64,000 nucleotides of DNA from Pseudomonas sp. SDI (GTDB taxonomy: Bacteria; Pseudomonadota; Gammaproteobacteria; Pseudomonadales; Pseudomonadaceae), in NCBI RefSeq assembly GCF_003105155.1, contig NZ_QETK01000003.1, positions 1 through 64,000 of the forward strand. The letters are read 5' to 3'. Under the pieces are notes generated by a model. The model had not been told where the DNA came from and made no database searches. It was given only the letters and a program-made list of their open reading frames with translations. How positions within the stretch are numbered: the first letter of the stretch is position 1; the number at the start of each line of letters is the position of its first letter. Shown here piece after piece: positions 26,225-34,599 of the stretch. Position numbers and translations under genes: made by a program.

Positions 26225-27286
26225 ATGCAGCTGAACGAATCGCGTACTCCCATGTGGCAGATGCCGGCCGAATGGGCCGAGCATGCCGCGACCTGGATGG
26301 TCTGGCCGCACAACAAGACGTTGTGGGAGTCGGGCTGGGGCGTGACCCTGCCACAGGTACAAGAAGACTTCGCCCGCGTGGCCAATGCCATCGCCCGCTT
26401 CGAGCCGGTGAAACTGGTGGTCGATCCGTCTGCCGTGGCCAGCGCCCTGGCGCTGTGCGGGCCGAACGTGAGCCTGGTGCCGCTGCCGGTGAACGACAGC
26501 TGGTGCCGCGACTCCGGCCCAAGCTTCGTCTGCCACCCGGAGCGAGGCCTGGCCGGGGTCAGCTGGCGCTTCAACGCCTGGGGCGGCAAATCCGCCTTCG
26601 ACCTCGATGAAGGCCTGGCCCGCCGCGTGCTCAACGGCCTCGGCATCGACTGCTTCGGTACTGCCCTGAGCAACGAAGGCGGCGCCATCCATGTGGACGG
26701 CGAAGGCACGCTGATCACCACCGAATCGGTGCTGCTCAACCCCAACCGCAACCCGGGCCTGAGCAAGGCCGAGATGGAAGCGATCTTCAGCCGCCTGCTG
26801 GGCGTGAAGAAAACCATTTGGCTACCCGGCGACCCGGACTACGTCACCGGCGACATGACCGACGGCCACGTCGATGGCGTGTGTGCGTTCGTGCGCCCCG
26901 GCGTGCTACTGGTCGACGCAACCCACGACACACACTCGGTGTACGCCGAAGTGGTTCGCGAGAACCGCCGCGCCCTAGCACTGGCCTCCGATGCCAAGGG
27001 CCGTAGCTTCGAGCTGATCGACCTGTACGAAGCGACCGACGCGGTGGACACCGACGCCGAAGTGTTCTGTGCGTCCTACACCAACTTCTACCTGTGCAAC
27101 GGCGCCGTGATCATGCCGGCCTACGGCATCCCCGCCGACCAGGCGGCGGCCGACGTGCTGGCCGGGGCCTTCCCGGGGCGTGAGATCGTACCGGTGCGGA
27201 TCAACCACCTGGCCCATGGCGGCGGTGGCATTCACTGCATCACTCAGCAACAGCCGGCCTGGCCGCTGAACGGGGTGCACGCATGA
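26225..27286 (+). CDS. aguA: Agmatine deiminase
   Basis: This 353-residue cytoplasmic enzyme hydrolyses agmatine to N-carbamoylputrescine and ammonia. Guanidine-modifying family motifs are visible: MPAEWAEHAATWMVWP at the start, NDSWCRDSGPSF, FNAWGGKSAFDLDE, the catalytic His region DGHVDGVCAFV, and the catalytic Cys at residue 338 in GGGGIHCITQQQP. The start at 26225 is the family start. It overlaps the aguB start by 4 bases (ATGA). Confidence 0.96.
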   Translation: MQLNESRTPMWQMPAEWAEHAATWMVWPHNKTLWESGWGVTLPQVQEDFARVANAIARFEPVKLVVDPSAVASALALCGPNVSLVPLPVNDSWCRDSGPSFVCHPERGLAGVSWRFNAWGGKSAFDLDEGLARRVLNGLGIDCFGTALSNEGGAIHVDGEGTLITTESVLLNPNRNPGLSKAEMEAIFSRLLGVKKTIWLPGDPDYVTGDMTDGHVDGVCAFVRPGVLLVDATHDTHSVYAEVVRENRRALALASDAKGRSFELIDLYEATDAVDTDAEVFCASYTNFYLCNGAVIMPAYGIPADQAAADVLAGAFPGREIVPVRINHLAHGGGGIHCITQQQPAWPLNGVHA

Positions 27287-28191
27287 GCCTGCTGACCGTC
27301 GCCACCACGCAGATGCCGTGCAGTTGGGCGCTGAGCCGCAACCTCGATCAGGCCGAGCAACTGGTCCGCGAAGCGGCGGCCTAGGGCGCGCAGGTGATCC
27401 TCTTGCAGGAACTGTTTGCCACACCGTATTTCTGCATCGAGCAGGAGCACAAACACCTCGCCCTGGCCGAGGAGTACCGTGACAGCCGCGTGCTGGCCCG
27501 CTTCGCCGCACTGGCCCGCGAGCTGTCGGTGGTGCTGCCGCTGAGCTGGTACGAGCGCGCCGGCAACGCCTTCTTCAACTCGCTGAGCGTCGCCGATGCC
27601 GATGGCCGCTTGCTCGGGGTGTACCGCAAGACGCACATCCCCAACGCCATCGGCTATCAGGAGAAGGAATACTTCAGCCCCGGCGACACCGGCTTCCGCG
27701 TCTGGGACACCGCCTACGGCCGCCTTGGCGTCGGCATCTGCTGGGACCAGTGGTTTCCCGAAACCGCCCGCTGCATGGCACTGATGGGGGCCGAAGTGCT
27801 GCTATACCCGACCGCCATCGGCTCGGAGCCGGGCGATGCCACCTTGGATTCGCGCGATCACTGGCAAATGGCAATGCGCGGCCATGCCGCAGCCAACCTG
27901 CTGCCGGTAGTGGCCTCGAACCGCATTGGCCGCGAAACCGCGACCACCGACCCGCAGTTGCAGATGGACTTCTACGGCTCGTCGTTCATCAGCGACCACA
28001 AGGGCAAGCTGCTCGCCGAGGCCGACCGCCACCACAGCGGCGTCCAGTTGGTGACCCTGGACCTGGAAGCGCTGGCCGCTGACCGCCTGAGCTGGGGCGT
28101 GTACCGCGACCGGCGGCCGGACATGTACGGTGCGCTGATGAGCCTCGATGGCCGCGCGCAGCACAGCCAACGCACGATTCGGGAGGTGTGA
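27283..28191 (+). pseudogene. aguB: N-carbamoylputrescine amidase gene interrupted by an amber codon
   Basis: The frame begins MSLLTVATTQMPCSWALSRN and reaches TAG at 27382-27384 (codon 34), where relatives have a Lys or Gln codon before GAQVILLQELF. Downstream the same frame runs intact for 266 codons with all nitrilase residues: Glu in LLQELF, Lys in YRKTHIPN and Cys in GICWDQW. A GTG at 27394 could restart translation, but would omit the first strand of the fold. The enzyme normally turns N-carbamoylputrescine into putrescine. A single-base change or sequencing error would explain the stop. Confidence 0.85.
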
Positions 28192-28192
28192 G

Positions 28193-29296
28193 ATGAACGC
28201 GACGGGAACATTCGCCCGCTGCCTGCTGGGCCTGGCCCTGGGCAGTGCGCTGCTGACGGCGCAAGCCGAGGACAAGACCCTGCGGCTATACAACTGGGCC
28301 GACTACTTTGCCGAAGACACCCTGTCGCGCTTCAGCGCCGAAACCGGGATCAAGGTGATCTACGACGTGATGGACGGCAGCGAGGTGCTGGAGGCCAAGC
28401 TGATGACCAGCGGCAGCGGCTACGACCTGATCTTCCCTGGCGACACCGTGGCCGAACGGCTGATGCGCGCCGGCAGCTTGCAAACGCTGGACCCGAGCAA
28501 GATCGGCGCCCTGGCCGACATCGAGCCGGGCCTGCAGAAGCTGCGCACGCACTACCCGCATTCGGCCCAGGCCACCGTGCCCTACACCTGGGGCACCATC
28601 GGCCTGACCTACAACGACGAGCAGATCCGCAAGCGCATGCCGGACGCGCCGGTGAACAGCCTCGACCTGCTGTTCAAGCCGGCGCTGGCGGCCAGGTTCG
28701 CCGACTGCGGCATCTCGATGATCGACTCGCCGGACGAAGTACTGGCCGTGGTGCTCAACTACCTCGGTCGCGAGCCGCGCAGTGCGAAGAAGGAAGACCT
28801 GGCCGCGGCCAGCGAGCTGCTGCTGAAGATTCGTCCATTTGTGCGCAAGTTCCAGTCGCAGCCGGTCACCGACCTGGTCAACGGCAACCTGTGCCTGTCG
28901 CTGGGCTACAGCGGCGACATGACCCAGGCCCAGCGCGCCGCCGACGCTGCCGGCAAGCCGGTGAAGTTCGAATACCGGGTGGCGCAGGAAGGCACCACGG
29001 TGTGGATGGACAACATGGCGATCCCGGTGGACGCTAAACACCCGGAGTATGCCTACGCCTTCATCAACTTCGTGATGCGCCCGGAAAACATGGCGGCGAT
29101 CAGCAACTTCACCGGCTACCCGACGTCCAGCGCCAAGGCGCGGCCGAGCGTCGACCCGATGATGCGCAACAACCCGGACATCTACCTCGACGAAGCCAGC
29201 TTCAGCCGACTGATTCCGGGCAAGGACATCCCCCAGGCCGACATGCGTGCACGCATGCGCACCTGGACTAAATTCAAGACCGCTACTGGGCAGTAA
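28193..29296 (+). CDS. Periplasmic polyamine-type ABC substrate-binding protein
   Basis: This 367-residue protein has a signal peptide (CLLGLALGSALLTAQAED) and matches the PotF/SpuD/SpuE family: LRLYNWADYFAEDTLSRF, GSGYDLIFPGDTVAERL, TVPYTWGTIGLTYND and YRVAQEGTTVWMDNMAIP. Family members bind putrescine, spermidine or related amines for an ABC importer; no permease or ATPase genes lie in the window. It starts 1 base after the aguB stop. Agmatine or putrescine is the expected ligand, from context. Confidence 0.88.
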   Translation: MNATGTFARCLLGLALGSALLTAQAEDKTLRLYNWADYFAEDTLSRFSAETGIKVIYDVMDGSEVLEAKLMTSGSGYDLIFPGDTVAERLMRAGSLQTLDPSKIGALADIEPGLQKLRTHYPHSAQATVPYTWGTIGLTYNDEQIRKRMPDAPVNSLDLLFKPALAARFADCGISMIDSPDEVLAVVLNYLGREPRSAKKEDLAAASELLLKIRPFVRKFQSQPVTDLVNGNLCLSLGYSGDMTQAQRAADAAGKPVKFEYRVAQEGTTVWMDNMAIPVDAKHPEYAYAFINFVMRPENMAAISNFTGYPTSSAKARPSVDPMMRNNPDIYLDEASFSRLIPGKDIPQADMRARMRTWTKFKTATGQ

Positions 29297-29319
29297 TTGC
29301 CCTTCAGAGATAGACCGAT

Positions 29320-30441
29320 ATGTCTACACGTCGCCACTTCATCAAACAGGTCTCGGTGGTTGCCGGCATGGGCGTCGTGGCCTCCATGGGCTTGAACTCG
29401 CCGTTGCTGCGTGCCGCCGAAGCGGCGGGCTGGCGGATGCCCGACGAGGGCGACCGGCAGGAACGTGCGTTCATCAGCTTTGCTGCCCAGGCGGCCATCT
29501 GGGAAGACTTCACCAATGACGTACAGAAGGCCCAGGGGCGGATCGCCAAGGCCATCGCCGCGTACCAGCCGGTGACGGTGTTCTGCCGCCCGGACGAACG
29601 CGAGGATGCCGAGTACTACTGCGGCAGCCACAACGTCACGTTCGTTGAAACCCGCCTGGACGATATCTGGATGCGCGACATCGGCGCCAACTTCGTCCAC
29701 AACGGCGAGGGCGGTCTGGCCGCGGTCGATTTCAACTTCAATGGCTGGGGCGGCAAGCAGCAGCACAGCGACGACGCCAAGCTGGCCGCGCTGGTCTGCA
29801 AGACCGCCGGCGTTGCGCGCGAGCGCAGCGAACTGGTCGGCGAAGGCGGCGGCATCGAAGTGGATGGCCACGGCACCGGGATCATGACCGAGAGCTGTTG
29901 GATCAACAGCAACCGCAACCCCGGCTGGAGCAAAGCCGATGTCGAGGCCGAGCTGAAGGCCCAGCTGGGTTTGCGCAAGATCATCTGGTTGCCGGGGATC
30001 AAGGGCAAGGACATCACCGATGCCCACGTCGACTTCTATGCGCGCTTCGTCAAGCCGGGAGTGGTGATTGCCAACCTGGACACCGACCCGCGCTCCTACG
30101 ACAAGACGGTCACCGAGGAGCACCTGAAGATCCTGCGCAGCGCCACCGATGCCGATGGCCGGCCGCTGACCGTGCACACCGTGTCGCCACCGCTGAAGCC
30201 GCGGCGCAGCAAGTTCAACCAGGACAACCCGGACTTTGCCGCAGGGTACATCAACTACTTCGTGATCAATGGCGCGGTGATTGCGCCGGAGTTCGGCGAT
30301 ACCGAGGCCGACAACAAGGCCTTCGACTTGCTGACCAAGCTGTACCCGGACCGGGAGATCGTCCAGCTGAACATCGACGCCATTGCCGCAGGCGGCGGCG
30401 GGATTCACTGCGTGACCCATCAGCAGCCGTGGCTGGGCTGA
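29320..30441 (+). CDS. Tat-exported agmatine-deiminase-family protein
   Basis: This 373-residue paralogue of AguA has an N-terminal twin-arginine signal (STRRHFIKQ, then a hydrophobic stretch VVAGMGVVASMG). The catalytic domain retains the family residues: DDIWMRDIGANF, FNGWGGKQQHSDD, DAHVDFYARF and the nucleophilic Cys at residue 364 in GGGGIHCVTHQQP. It is therefore predicted to act in the periplasm, 23 bases after the binding-protein gene. It would let the cell convert external agmatine before uptake. The substrate is inferred. Confidence 0.85.
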   Translation: MSTRRHFIKQVSVVAGMGVVASMGLNSPLLRAAEAAGWRMPDEGDRQERAFISFAAQAAIWEDFTNDVQKAQGRIAKAIAAYQPVTVFCRPDEREDAEYYCGSHNVTFVETRLDDIWMRDIGANFVHNGEGGLAAVDFNFNGWGGKQQHSDDAKLAALVCKTAGVARERSELVGEGGGIEVDGHGTGIMTESCWINSNRNPGWSKADVEAELKAQLGLRKIIWLPGIKGKDITDAHVDFYARFVKPGVVIANLDTDPRSYDKTVTEEHLKILRSATDADGRPLTVHTVSPPLKPRRSKFNQDNPDFAAGYINYFVINGAVIAPEFGDTEADNKAFDLLTKLYPDREIVQLNIDAIAAGGGGIHCVTHQQPWLG

Positions 30442-30508
30442 GGGCGCCCTGGCGTGATCGCGGCGTTGCGCGCAGTATGCCGGGCTTGATGCTCAGGAGC
30501 GGTGAAGG

Positions 30509-30892
30509 GTGAACGACGTGCTTGCGGGAAGCTGCCTGTGTGGGGCGGTGGGGTTTGAACTGTTGTCGCTGCCCAAGGCGGTTGCCCATTGCCATTGCCG
30601 CCAGTGCCAGAAGGGCCATGGCGCGGCGTTTGCCAGCTATGGCAGCGTGCCGCGCAGCGACCTGCGGCTGCTGCGGGGGCTGGAGAGCCTGACCGGCTAT
30701 GCGTCGTCGCCCGGGGTGTTGCGGCAGTTTTGTGCCGCGTGCGGGGCGTCGTTGTTCTGGTCCCGCAGCGCCGGGGAGCATGCGGACTGGGTGTCGGTGG
30801 CGTTGAGCGCGCTGGATGACGCGTTCGTGCCGGGCAAGCAGCAGCATATTTATGTGGAGTCCAGGGCGCCGTGGTGCGGGGTGGGGTTGTAA
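30509..30892 (+). CDS. GFA/CENP-V domain zinc protein
   Basis: This 127-residue protein matches the glutathione-dependent formaldehyde-activating (GFA) fold with zinc-site motifs GSCLCGAVGFEL, CHCRQCQKGHGAAF and FCAACGASLF. Most members are not formaldehyde enzymes, and the role here is unknown. The start is GTG at 30509 after AGGAGCGGTGAAGG. It lies 67 bases after the deiminase gene, in the same direction but probably separate in function. Confidence 0.85.
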   Translation: MNDVLAGSCLCGAVGFELLSLPKAVAHCHCRQCQKGHGAAFASYGSVPRSDLRLLRGLESLTGYASSPGVLRQFCAACGASLFWSRSAGEHADWVSVALSALDDAFVPGKQQHIYVESRAPWCGVGL

Positions 30893-30926
30893 ACACCCGG
30901 AAACGCTTGTGCTGGAATGCGTTGTG

Positions 30927-30949
30927 GCCCGCCTGGTGCGGGCTTTTTT
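30927..30949 (+). terminator. Intrinsic terminator after the GFA gene
   Basis: GCCCGC/GCGGGC stem with six T residues. Confidence 0.85.
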
Positions 30950-31054
30950 GTGTCTGGGGGGAAAGATTTCGACACGAAGCGCATTGGCCAAATTCAGTCA
31001 TGCCCTCCAGGCTCTGGCTTATGAACATGCACTGGAAGGAATAGTACGCACTCC

Positions 31055-31414
31055 ACGGAATGGAACATCGAACACACCGATGAGTTTGAACACGGGTGGA
31101 ACCGGTTGAGCGAGGGCTATCAGGAAGACATCACCGCCTACGTCAGCCTGTTGGAGGAACGCGGGCCACAGTTGCCGTATCCGTATTGCAGTCGCGTCTT
31201 TGGCTCGCGTCACGAGCACATGCGCGAGTTGCGGGTACAGAGTGCGGGGCGGCCATTGCGGGTTTACTACGCCTTCGACCCCGAGCGATCGGCGATCCTG
31301 CTGATGGGTGGAGAGAAAACTGGCGACGGTCGTTTCTACCTGCGAATGACACCGCTTGCCGACCGCCTGTACGACGAACACAGTGAAGCCTTGAAGAACG
31401 AGAAACAGGGGTAA
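31055..31414 (+). pseudogene. HigB/RelE-family toxin gene with lost start codon
   Basis: The frame matches phage-type Gp49/HigB toxins: WNIEHTDEFEHGWNRLSEGY, YVSLLEERGPQLPYPYCSRV, HMRELRVQSAGRPLRVYYAF and GDGRFYLRMTPLADRLYDEH. At the position where relatives start (Met before EWNIE) the codon is ACG (31055-31057), with AAGGAA 14-19 bases upstream. The only later start is TTG at 31106, which would remove the first strand and helix. The coding body is otherwise intact, so this is a recently inactivated toxin. The antitoxin gene follows. Confidence 0.75.
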
Positions 31415-31419
31415 GCCTC

Positions 31420-31624
31420 ATGCCGAACAAAAAGACCTTCGCCACCTTGCGCGAACAGATGACACCGCAAGCCCGGTAACGCAGCGCGCAGAAGGCCGCG
31501 GCCCTGCGTCAGGAGATGGACCTTACCGAGCTGCGCAAGGCCCGCCAGCGTTCACAGGAGGCGCTGGCTACGCAGTTGCACAGTGAAGATCAAACAGTTT
31601 TCCGAGATCGAAGTGCTGGCGTAA
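31420..31624 (+). pseudogene. XRE-type antitoxin gene, broken
   Basis: The reading MPNKKTFATLREQMTPQAR matches the antitoxin partner of Gp49-type toxins but reaches TAA at 31477-31479. The frame continues as RSAQKAAALRQEMDLTELRK and ALATQLH, after which the helix-turn-helix is missing. The normal C-terminus (KIKQFSEIEVLA) resumes in another frame and stops at 31624. A stop plus an internal deletion of about 130 bases mean no functional antitoxin. Loss of both partners fits co-decay. Confidence 0.75.
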
Positions 31625-31811
31625 GGGGTTGAGCGCTGGCCTTGCCGGGTAGCTTTCTGTGCCCCCCAAAAAAGTTGAACCGCCCCGTCATATCCGGTGA
31701 AAAAGTTGAATTCATCGGACATTGGGTGAGGCGCACCATGCGAGTCGGCAGTCAGGCCGCATCAATATTTATGGAGCGGCCCTGTGCTTGCAGAGTGGTG
31801 AAAAACTTCAC
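31625..31811. other. Non-coding stretch, possibly mobile-element debris
   Basis: A short repeated phrase AAAAAGTTGAA occurs at about 31669 and again near 31699. No gene or intact inverted-repeat pair was recognised. The GC content appears lower than in flanking genes. Confidence 0.3.
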
Positions 31812-32045
31812 TCAGCGATCACCGCCCTGCACTCGCTCGTCCTGCGGCATCAACCTGCCACAGTGCTCAGCAGTCAGCCGACTAATGATCCGAATCGCCT
31901 GATGAATCCCCACTGTGCTACGAAAGCTCAGTTGAGGATTGTGCTCACACTCCAGCAATTCATCCTGTTGCACCAACGCCTCACCAAGCAGCTCAAGGGT
32001 CCAGGCGTAGCGCTGGACGGTAGACAAGCGCTCATGCTCAGTCAT
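31812..32045 (-). CDS. Hypothetical 77-residue protein
   Basis: The frame starts MTEHERLSTVQRYAWTLELL and includes RSTVGIHQAIRIISRLTAEH. It is soluble, mixed in charge, and preceded by AGGACG. No family is recognised; its helical repeat-free character resembles other small Pseudomonas orphan proteins. It lies in the low-coding stretch between the decayed toxin pair and tRNA-Thr, so it may belong to an accessory fragment. Confidence 0.4.
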   Translation of the reverse strand: MTEHERLSTVQRYAWTLELLGEALVQQDELLECEHNPQLSFRSTVGIHQAIRIISRLTAEHCGRLMPQDERVQGGDR

Positions 32046-32547
32046 GCGAACGTCCTCGTTCCAACTTGGAATGAGCTTGCGTGCAGATGGGCCGCAGATG
32101 CTCAGAGGAAGACACCGTCGAATCACCGGGGTGGCGAGCGGATACGAGGATCCTGCTCAGAATGCGAATGGGCATGCATGAGACTCCAAGTTTTTGATTT
32201 GGAGCTACCACGATCCTTCCTACGGGATTGGGTGGCAGCTGTGTATGGGGTAGGAATACCGGGAAACTTGGAACCCGGCCAGGCCGAAGCCTGCCCACAC
32301 ACAGCCGCCATAACACATCGCAGCGGGCACAAAAAAAGCGCCAACTGTGGTGATGGGGCGCCGAGTGCGTGCGCCAAGTTTACCAGCAGGTTCCTACACC
32401 TGATCGCAGATTTTGCTGCGACCTGAGGAATCTATCCCCACGGAGAAGCACTCCGCAAGCGCGAAGGCAGTGGGAAAATTCCCAAACAACTGAAGGAAGG
32501 AAGCGCAAGCAGTCGACCCGCCGAAAATCGACCTGAACAGAAACAAC
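32046..32547. other. Low-coding stretch between the hypothetical gene and the tRNA
   Basis: No frame with a credible product was found. A minus-strand frame (32123-32377) contains a phrase ASAWPGSKFPGIPTPYTAAT, which I recall as recurring upstream of small orphan genes in Pseudomonas; it may be leader or regulatory sequence rather than a gene. The stretch is accessory in character. Confidence 0.35.
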
Positions 32548-32570
32548 AAAGCCCGCACTAGGCGGGCTTT
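32548..32570 (-). terminator. Terminator of the tRNA-Thr transcript
   Basis: AAAGCCCGC/GCGGGCTTT stem; on the minus strand it is followed by TGTTGTTTCTG. It is 45 bases after the tRNA 3' end. Confidence 0.75.
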
Positions 32571-32615
32571 GCGGGGTGTTTCGTAGACAGTCATAGACTG
32601 CTAGAAACTGTTCTC

Positions 32616-32691
32616 TGGTGCCGGAGACAGGAATCGAACCTGCGACCTTCGCGTTACGAGTGCGCTGCTCTACCGACTGAGCTACACCGGC
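32616..32691 (-). tRNA. tRNA-Thr (anticodon CGT)
   Basis: The minus strand folds as a 76-base tRNA with acceptor GCCGGTG/CTCCGGC (one mismatch permitted at the stem end), D arm GCTCAGTCGGTAGAGC, anticodon loop CTCGTAA (CGT, reading ACG Thr), T loop GGTTCGAATCC and an encoded CCA. Confidence 0.95.
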
Positions 32692-32764
32692 GTGGCGACA
32701 ACGCTACCACTGCCGCCGCGCCGACGCAAATCACTGTTTCACAACACCTATTAGACCCGTGATA

Positions 32765-33175
32765 TCAAGGCGCCGCACAGCCCGCCGGGGCCAGGTCGGC
32801 TTCGATATCGGTGCTGCAGGCCCAGCCCGTTGCCGAGCGGGTCAGGGTCAAGACCTTGCCCGCCACCGGCGCCGGCGCATCCACCAAAGTACAGGCCAAC
32901 GTACCCGCGCCACTGGCCGCCACGCCACTCGCGACGATGGTGCAATTGGCCGTGCTGTCCTTGCCGCCCAACGCCGCCACACTGACCACGTCCTGGCCCT
33001 GGGTCAGGCGCACTTCGAACGCTGTCTTCAACGCCGAAATCTCCGCCAGGCCCGCCGTGGCCTTGGCCCGCGCCTGGTGGTTGGTGTACATGGGCATGGC
33101 GATGGTCGCCAGGATGCCGATGATCGCCACAACGATCATCAATTCAATCAACGTAATGCCGCGTTGCCCTTTCAT
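32765..33175 (-). CDS. pilA: Type IV pilin (major or minor)
   Basis: This 136-residue prepilin has a six-residue leader MKGQRG, then [20 protein letters not shown], with the conserved Glu at mature position 5. The first mature residue is Ile instead of the usual Phe. Cys pairs in the body (TANCTIVAS and LACTLV) and at the end ([16 protein letters not shown]) can form disulfides including the C-terminal D-loop. The start at 33175 gives the correct leader. It is divergent from pilC. Confidence 0.9.
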   Translation of the reverse strand: MKGQRGITLIELMIVVAIIGILATIAMPMYTNHQARAKATAGLAEISALKTAFEVRLTQGQDVVSVAALGGKDSTANCTIVASGVAASGAGTLACTLVDAPAPVAGKVLTLTRSATGWACSTDIEADLAPAGCAAP

Positions 33176-33388
33176 GGACGCACTTCCTCGTTTGCCAAAA
33201 CCTTCTAATCCCACCTCAGGCCACCCCTGCTCGGCAGGCGCGCCAGTAGGCCCCAACAGACACCTTTTGTCACCCTGCGCTTCGCAATACGGCAATCTGG
33301 CTCGACTACTCTAGTGCTCAGCCGCCGGCCTCGCCCGCCCCAAGCTGTTTCCAGTTTTGTGACCGTCAACCGCCACAAGGAAGTCGCG

Positions 33389-34597
33389 ATGACCACCAAG
33401 ACCCGCACCTACACCTGGCAAGGCATCGACCGCCACGGCGCCCGCATCAGCGGCGTCCACGACGGGCAAAGCCCGGCACTGATCAAGGCCCTGCTGCGCC
33501 GCCGCGGCATCCGCCCCCTGCACGTCGCCCTGAAGCGCTCGTTCAGCCCGCCACTACCGACAACACTCAACACCCGCGATCTCACCGCCTTCAGCCGCCA
33601 GCTCGCCACCCTGTTCCAGGCCGGCATCCCGCTGCTGCAAGGCTTCGATATCATCGCCGAAGGCGCCAGCAACCCTGCCCTGCAACGCCTGATCGGCGCG
33701 CTGAAAACCGATATCGGCGCCGGCTGCAGCCTGGCCGAAGCGCTACGCAAGCAGCCCCGGCATTTCGACGCGTTGTACTGCAACCTGATCGCCGTCGGCG
33801 AGCTCAGCGGCCGCCTCGACAGCCTGCTCGACGAACTGGCGACCCTTCAGGAGAAACGCGAAGCCCTGCACAGACGCCTGAAAAAAGCCATGACCTATCC
33901 GCTGCTGGTGCTGCTGGTCGGTTTCGGTGTGGCCGCTCTGCTTCTGCTCAAGGTGGTGCCGCAGTTCGAAAGCCTGTTCGCCGGCTTCGGGGCGCAGTTG
34001 CCAGCGTTCACCCAGGCCGTGATTCACCTGGCCGACTGGTTCGGTAACAACCTCCTGCCGTTGCTCGGGGTGCTCGTCGGCGCAGGCATGGGCGCCCGGC
34101 AAGCGTACCGCCGCCGCCCGGCCTTTCGCCTGTGGGCCCTGCAACAGGCGTTGCGCCTGCCGGTTGCCGGCGCCCTGCTGCGTCACGCCGCCATGGCCAG
34201 GTTTGCGCGCACCCTGGCCACCGCCTTCGCTGCCGGCGTGCCATTGCTGGAGGCACTCGGGCCGGTGGCCAATGCCTGCGGCAACGCCGTCTACGAACAG
34301 GCCATCCAGCGCCTGCGCCAGGCCCTGGCCAGCGGCAGCTCGCTGAGCGCGGCGATGCGCGCCAACCCGCTGTTCCCGCCGCTGAGTGTGCAGATGTGCG
34401 GCATTGGCGAGACTTCCGGCACGCTGGACGATATGCTCAAGCGCATCGCCGATCACCACGAACAAGCCGTCGACCAGCAGCTCGATCAACTGGCCAGCCT
34501 GCTCGAACCAATGATCGTGCTGATCCTCGGGCTGCTGGTCGGCAGCCTGGTGATCGCCATGTACCTGCCGATCTTCACACTGGGCGACGTGATCTGA
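33389..34597 (+). CDS. pilC: Type IV pilus inner-membrane platform protein
   Basis: This 402-residue protein has the two GspF-type repeats: FSRQLATLFQAGIPLLQGFD with a helix pair near residues 170-225, and MARFARTLATAFAAGVPLLE with a final helix near 375-398. It anchors the pilus assembly ATPase. The start at 33389 follows the region AAGGAAGTCGCG. No ATPase gene (pilB) lies between pilA and pilC, which is unusual. It is followed by pilD after 2 bases. Confidence 0.93.
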   Translation: MTTKTRTYTWQGIDRHGARISGVHDGQSPALIKALLRRRGIRPLHVALKRSFSPPLPTTLNTRDLTAFSRQLATLFQAGIPLLQGFDIIAEGASNPALQRLIGALKTDIGAGCSLAEALRKQPRHFDALYCNLIAVGELSGRLDSLLDELATLQEKREALHRRLKKAMTYPLLVLLVGFGVAALLLLKVVPQFESLFAGFGAQLPAFTQAVIHLADWFGNNLLPLLGVLVGAGMGARQAYRRRPAFRLWALQQALRLPVAGALLRHAAMARFARTLATAFAAGVPLLEALGPVANACGNAVYEQAIQRLRQALASGSSLSAAMRANPLFPPLSVQMCGIGETSGTLDDMLKRIADHHEQAVDQQLDQLASLLEPMIVLILGLLVGSLVIAMYLPIFTLGDVI

Positions 34598-34599
34598 AC

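Noticed and set aside
27394..28191. aguB as a normal gene starting at GTG 27394
   Set aside because: This start would remove the first conserved strand MSLLTVATTQMP, which is preserved upstream in the same frame and coupled to aguA by ATGA, so the interrupted-gene reading is preferred.
32123..32377. 84-codon minus-strand frame with the phrase ASAWPGSKFPGIPTPYTAAT
   Set aside because: The phrase seems familiar from Pseudomonas leader regions, but the frame has no ribosome site or family; kept as part of a low-coding stretch rather than a gene.
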